Positions 7,432 through 9,223 of a stretch of 9,223 bases of DNA are shown one piece after another; the stretch's first letter is position 1, and each line of letters begins with the position of its first letter. The DNA is from an uncultured Bacteroidales bacterium (lineage in GTDB: Bacteria; Bacteroidota; Bacteroidia; Bacteroidales; UBA932). A program made the position numbers and the translations under genes. A model generated the notes under the pieces. The model had not been told where the DNA came from. It worked only from the letters and a program-made list of their open reading frames with translations, and did no database searches. The DNA is taken from assembly GCA_905234775.1 (NCBI GenBank), contig CAJOJC010000053.1, positions 2,917-12,139 on the forward strand. Reading direction: 5' to 3'.

Positions 7432-7640
7432 GGTTTTGGGGCAATATACGTCGGGCGCGTAGGCACCATATATGTCACCGCCCTCTGACGATAGGCAGGC
7501 TGGCCGGGCTCGGGAGTCAGGCCCGTCTCCTCGTAAGGGCTTACGCCTGCACCTCCGTCGTCAAACGTATTTATCCATCGACACATGGCGTCAGTAGCAC
7601 TTGTGATGGGGATGCCATCCTTCTTATGAGGTATATACAA
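7428..7640 (-). CDS. Short hypothetical frame in a GC-rich island
   Basis: A 70-codon frame that can start only at TTG (7638-7640); an in-frame stop lies a few codons upstream and the next ATG is at internal codon 19. It begins 2 bp after the lipoprotein A stop and ends in an ATGA overlap with the membrane protein gene, which favours real coupling. The peptide (GGAGVSPYEETGLTPEPG, then PTRPTYIAPKP) matches no family I recognise, with no signal or membrane segment. At 7441-7560, 77 of 120 bases are G+C, against 39 of 120 at 7681-7800, so the DNA resembles the Rhs core or chromosome rather than its AT-rich neighbours. It may be a remnant of an Rhs gene or other chromosomal DNA rather than a gene. 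Confidence 0.3.
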   Translation of the reverse strand: MYIPHKKDGIPITSATDAMCRWINTFDDGGAGVSPYEETGLTPEPGQPAYRQRAVTYMVPTRPTYIAPKP

Positions 7641-7642
7641 GA

Positions 7643-8125
7643 TTATATCGGACCATTATATGTATTCTCGACATAATAATAATCTTCTGACAGGTCTGGA
7701 TATATTATCTTCCAGCCATTGTTTGCAAGATTATCTATAGTGCACTTGTAAATAGTATAGTTAAAACTAGTTATTAGTTGTTTGTTAGCAAACTCCAGGT
7801 CTTGTTGTTTGATAATATATATGTACAATGTGTCATAGTCGTGTTCAAAAAACTGCTCAAAAGTTGACGGATACCCACGCGAGATTGCCCAGTCATTGGT
7901 TTGCATGGGAGGTGTAGTAAGATTTGGATTATGGTTCCAACATTGAAGCAACCAGTGGATCGAAAAGAATTCTGATGTTTTATCGCTCCCCCAGTCAGTC
8001 ACTATTGTGTCTCTGCTATTATTGGTAACAGAAATTGCTTGATGTTGCCCTCGCGTTTCGGGATGACAAGATGGAACTAATGATAATGCCATCATTACAC
8101 GAAAGATTATAACAATGTTCTTCAT
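7643..8125 (-). CDS. Rhs-associated small lipoprotein, copy A (possible immunity protein)
   Basis: A 160-residue protein starting 5 bp after the Rhs stop codon. The N-terminus MKNIVIIFRVMMALSLVPSC is a lipoprotein signal peptide with Cys20 as the probable lipidated residue, so it should be anchored in a membrane facing the periplasm or outside. The mature part has SVTNNSRDTIVTDW near 32-45, aromatic segments, then DTLYIYIIKQQDLEF (98-112), TIDNLANNGWKIIYP (129-143) and an acidic tyrosine-rich end. It is distantly related to copy B at 6318-6839. Immunity genes usually follow their Rhs toxin directly, so a protective role against the HEYGH tip is the first hypothesis; a lipoprotein would suit a toxin that acts in the periplasm or on the envelope. 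This is inferred from position only. Confidence 0.72.
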   Translation of the reverse strand: MKNIVIIFRVMMALSLVPSCHPETRGQHQAISVTNNSRDTIVTDWGSDKTSEFFSIHWLLQCWNHNPNLTTPPMQTNDWAISRGYPSTFEQFFEHDYDTLYIYIIKQQDLEFANKQLITSFNYTIYKCTIDNLANNGWKIIYPDLSEDYYYVENTYNGPI

Positions 8126-8130
8126 AACGA

Positions 8131-9223
8131 TTAATACGTTGACTTATCTATTGCAGAATGAATTACACCAACTAATAGACCTTGAACCACAAAAGGAAAT
8201 GCCAGATAATCTAATACCGACGGTCTTAAATAATCCGAACGTGCGATATTATTCTTGGGGTTAAAATAGAAATGTGTCCAATCGATTGAATTTATTGGGT
8301 TCCTCATAGTATCCCATTTGCCAATATATTCTCCTGAAACAGGATCAAAATACGAAAACCATTCTTCATATTCGGAAAAATAGTTAAAAGCCCTCAAATT
8401 TGCATCTTGCTCAACTGGATGATCCGTGTAAGGAGATTTGCTAAACAAACTTGGAATACCGTATCTAGAATAGTAAGCGGGCCCGACAACTTGACTTTGA
8501 ATATAATGTCCATATTCATGTTGAAACAGTGTATTGGCCGGATCCGCATGAATACCTTCAGCACCCATTATATAATTGCCAAATGTAACAGCCCAATCGC
8601 CAGACTTATATGTTTCAAGCACAGTTGCACCTCCGTATTTCGAGACAGATTTTACCCCACCAAATAGATTGGTAAAACCGGATACATTATAGCCAACGAT
8701 TGTCTGTTGCCATTGCCAATTGAATCTAGAGAAAACCTCCCAAGCCCTTCCTCCAGTACTTTTATGCGAATCAGAGTAAAACATTCCTTTATCTATCTCC
8801 CACGCCTGTTTAACAATTTGCCCGTATTCTTTCCATGCTTGTTTGAATGAGTTCTTAGCTTTGTCCCAATCTCCACCGATTCCCTGAAATAGAGGAACAA
8901 TAAGACCCTTATAAACTGCAATAGGGATTCTGCACATCGCAGTGAAATCTGTCCATATTTCCCCACTCTCATCGGTATACTTCAGCGGATTATTGAGGCA
9001 ATAGGAGTAGCGGTTGTAGTTCTGGCTGAAGTCGGGGTCCTGGACGTAGGGGTCGGGGCTGAGGAAGCGGCCGAGCAGAGGGTCGTAGAGCCTAGCGTTG
9101 GCGTAGATGAGCCCCAGTTTGGTAAGGTGTTCATGGCTGGTGAAGCCCCTGCCGAGGAAGAGGGTCGGCTCATTGCCGGGAGCGTATGGCGTACCTGTCG
9201 AAGGGTCGACCAGTCTGCCCCAG
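8131..9223 (-). CDS. Rhs-family polymorphic toxin, C-terminal end with HEYGH metallopeptidase-like tip, partial
   Basis: The frame is open from the right edge, so the N-terminus and YD-repeat shell are outside the window; 363 residues are visible. Counting from the edge, residues 25-87 are the end of the Rhs core: RGFTSHEHLTKLGLIYANAR, LYDPLLGRFLSPDPYVQ, NYNRYSYCLNNPLKYTDESG. The variable tip follows: amphipathic repeats (WDKAKNSFKQAWKEYG), YGGATVLETY, then LFQHEYGHYIQSQVVGP with HExxH at 235-239, GIPSLFS and VEQDANLRAFNYF with a candidate third ligand Glu271. The tail has a hydrophobic segment near the end (FPFVVQGLLVGVIH). The HEYGHYIQSQ...GIPSL...E-x-x-A-N pattern is common in Bacteroidota Rhs tails. 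Zinc protease activity is inferred. An internal ATG (8935-8937) should not be taken as the start, because core coding continues upstream. A lipoprotein gene follows 5 bp after the stop. Confidence 0.88.
   Translation of the reverse strand, partial: WGRLVDPSTGTPYAPGNEPTLFLGRGFTSHEHLTKLGLIYANARLYDPLLGRFLSPDPYVQDPDFSQNYNRYSYCLNNPLKYTDESGEIWTDFTAMCRIPIAVYKGLIVPLFQGIGGDWDKAKNSFKQAWKEYGQIVKQAWEIDKGMFYSDSHKSTGGRAWEVFSRFNWQWQQTIVGYNVSGFTNLFGGVKSVSKYGGATVLETYKSGDWAVTFGNYIMGAEGIHADPANTLFQHEYGHYIQSQVVGPAYYSRYGIPSLFSKSPYTDHPVEQDANLRAFNYFSEYEEWFSYFDPVSGEYIGKWDTMRNPINSIDWTHFYFNPKNNIARSDYLRPSVLDYLAFPFVVQGLLVGVIHSAIDKSTY
9045..9109 (-). repeat. Rhs-core direct repeat, copy 2
   Basis: This is the partner of 6166-6230, lying inside the intact Rhs gene and encoding the NARLYDP...LSPDPY segment on the - strand. 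Thirty-one consecutive bases are identical, with mismatches concentrated at the far end. Recombination between the two same-orientation copies would delete the roughly 2.9 kb between them or join the core to whatever tip lies beyond the other copy. Confidence 0.9.

Noticed and set aside
7401..7676. + strand frame of 91 codons opposite the small - strand genes
   Set aside because: It runs against the coupled - strand genes, has a basic, irregular peptide, and spans three separate - strand coding ends.
8982..9173. - strand frame of 63 codons rich in Ser, Thr and Pro at the right end
   Set aside because: It is an out-of-frame reading of the Rhs core; the other frame gives the canonical NARLYDPLLGRFLSPDPY.
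6149..9223. CRISPR array, tRNA, rRNA or insertion sequence in the Rhs region
   Set aside because: The only repeats are the two Rhs-core copies. I saw no regularly spaced repeats, transposase motifs, terminal inverted repeats or tRNA-like folds.

Overview
The window looks like a chromosomal segment of a gut-type member of the Bacteroidota, most likely Bacteroidales. The evidence is the Bacteroidota-style Rhs tail with an HEYGH domain, the lack of clear Shine-Dalgarno sequences before the genes, and a large exported beta-barrel protein. The left-hand genes are GC-rich (77 of 120 bases G+C at 361-480, counted by hand), which would suit an Alistipes-like or similar high-GC lineage. The genus is inference only.

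Left part (1-6106, all + strand): a very compact gene string. It holds the 3' end of an aldose 1-epimerase gene (galM), thyA (thymidylate synthase), folA (dihydrofolate reductase), an NSS-family sodium symporter, a 929-residue exported protein with an HEQRH metallopeptidase-like region plus a probable beta-propeller and outer-membrane barrel, and a 189-residue CpXC-type zinc-ribbon-like protein. Neighbours overlap by 16, 23, 4 and 4 bp, and the only gap is 14 bp, so this is probably one operon. thyA and folA act together: ThyA oxidises methylene-tetrahydrofolate to dihydrofolate and FolA reduces it back. The other members have no evident link to folate.

Right part (6149-9223, all - strand, convergent with the operon): an Rhs polymorphic-toxin locus. 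Read on the - strand from the right edge, it contains: (i) the GC-rich end of an Rhs core joined to an AT-rich variable tip with HEYGH and a downstream E-x-x-A-N motif; (ii) 5 bp later, a small lipoprotein; (iii) a GC-rich short reading frame and a one-helix DUF3592-like membrane protein; (iv) a decayed 165-bp remnant of a second, related Rhs tip, broken by an in-frame TAG; (v) 4 bp later, a second lipoprotein distantly related to the first; (vi) an orphan piece of Rhs core that repeats the first core's DNA. The order tip, then lipoprotein a few bases later, occurs twice. The simplest reading is a living toxin/immunity (or toxin/accessory) module that displaced an older one, whose tip has decayed while its lipoprotein stays open. 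The lipoproteins as immunity proteins are inference; the repeat structure, the remnant and the composition mosaic are seen directly.
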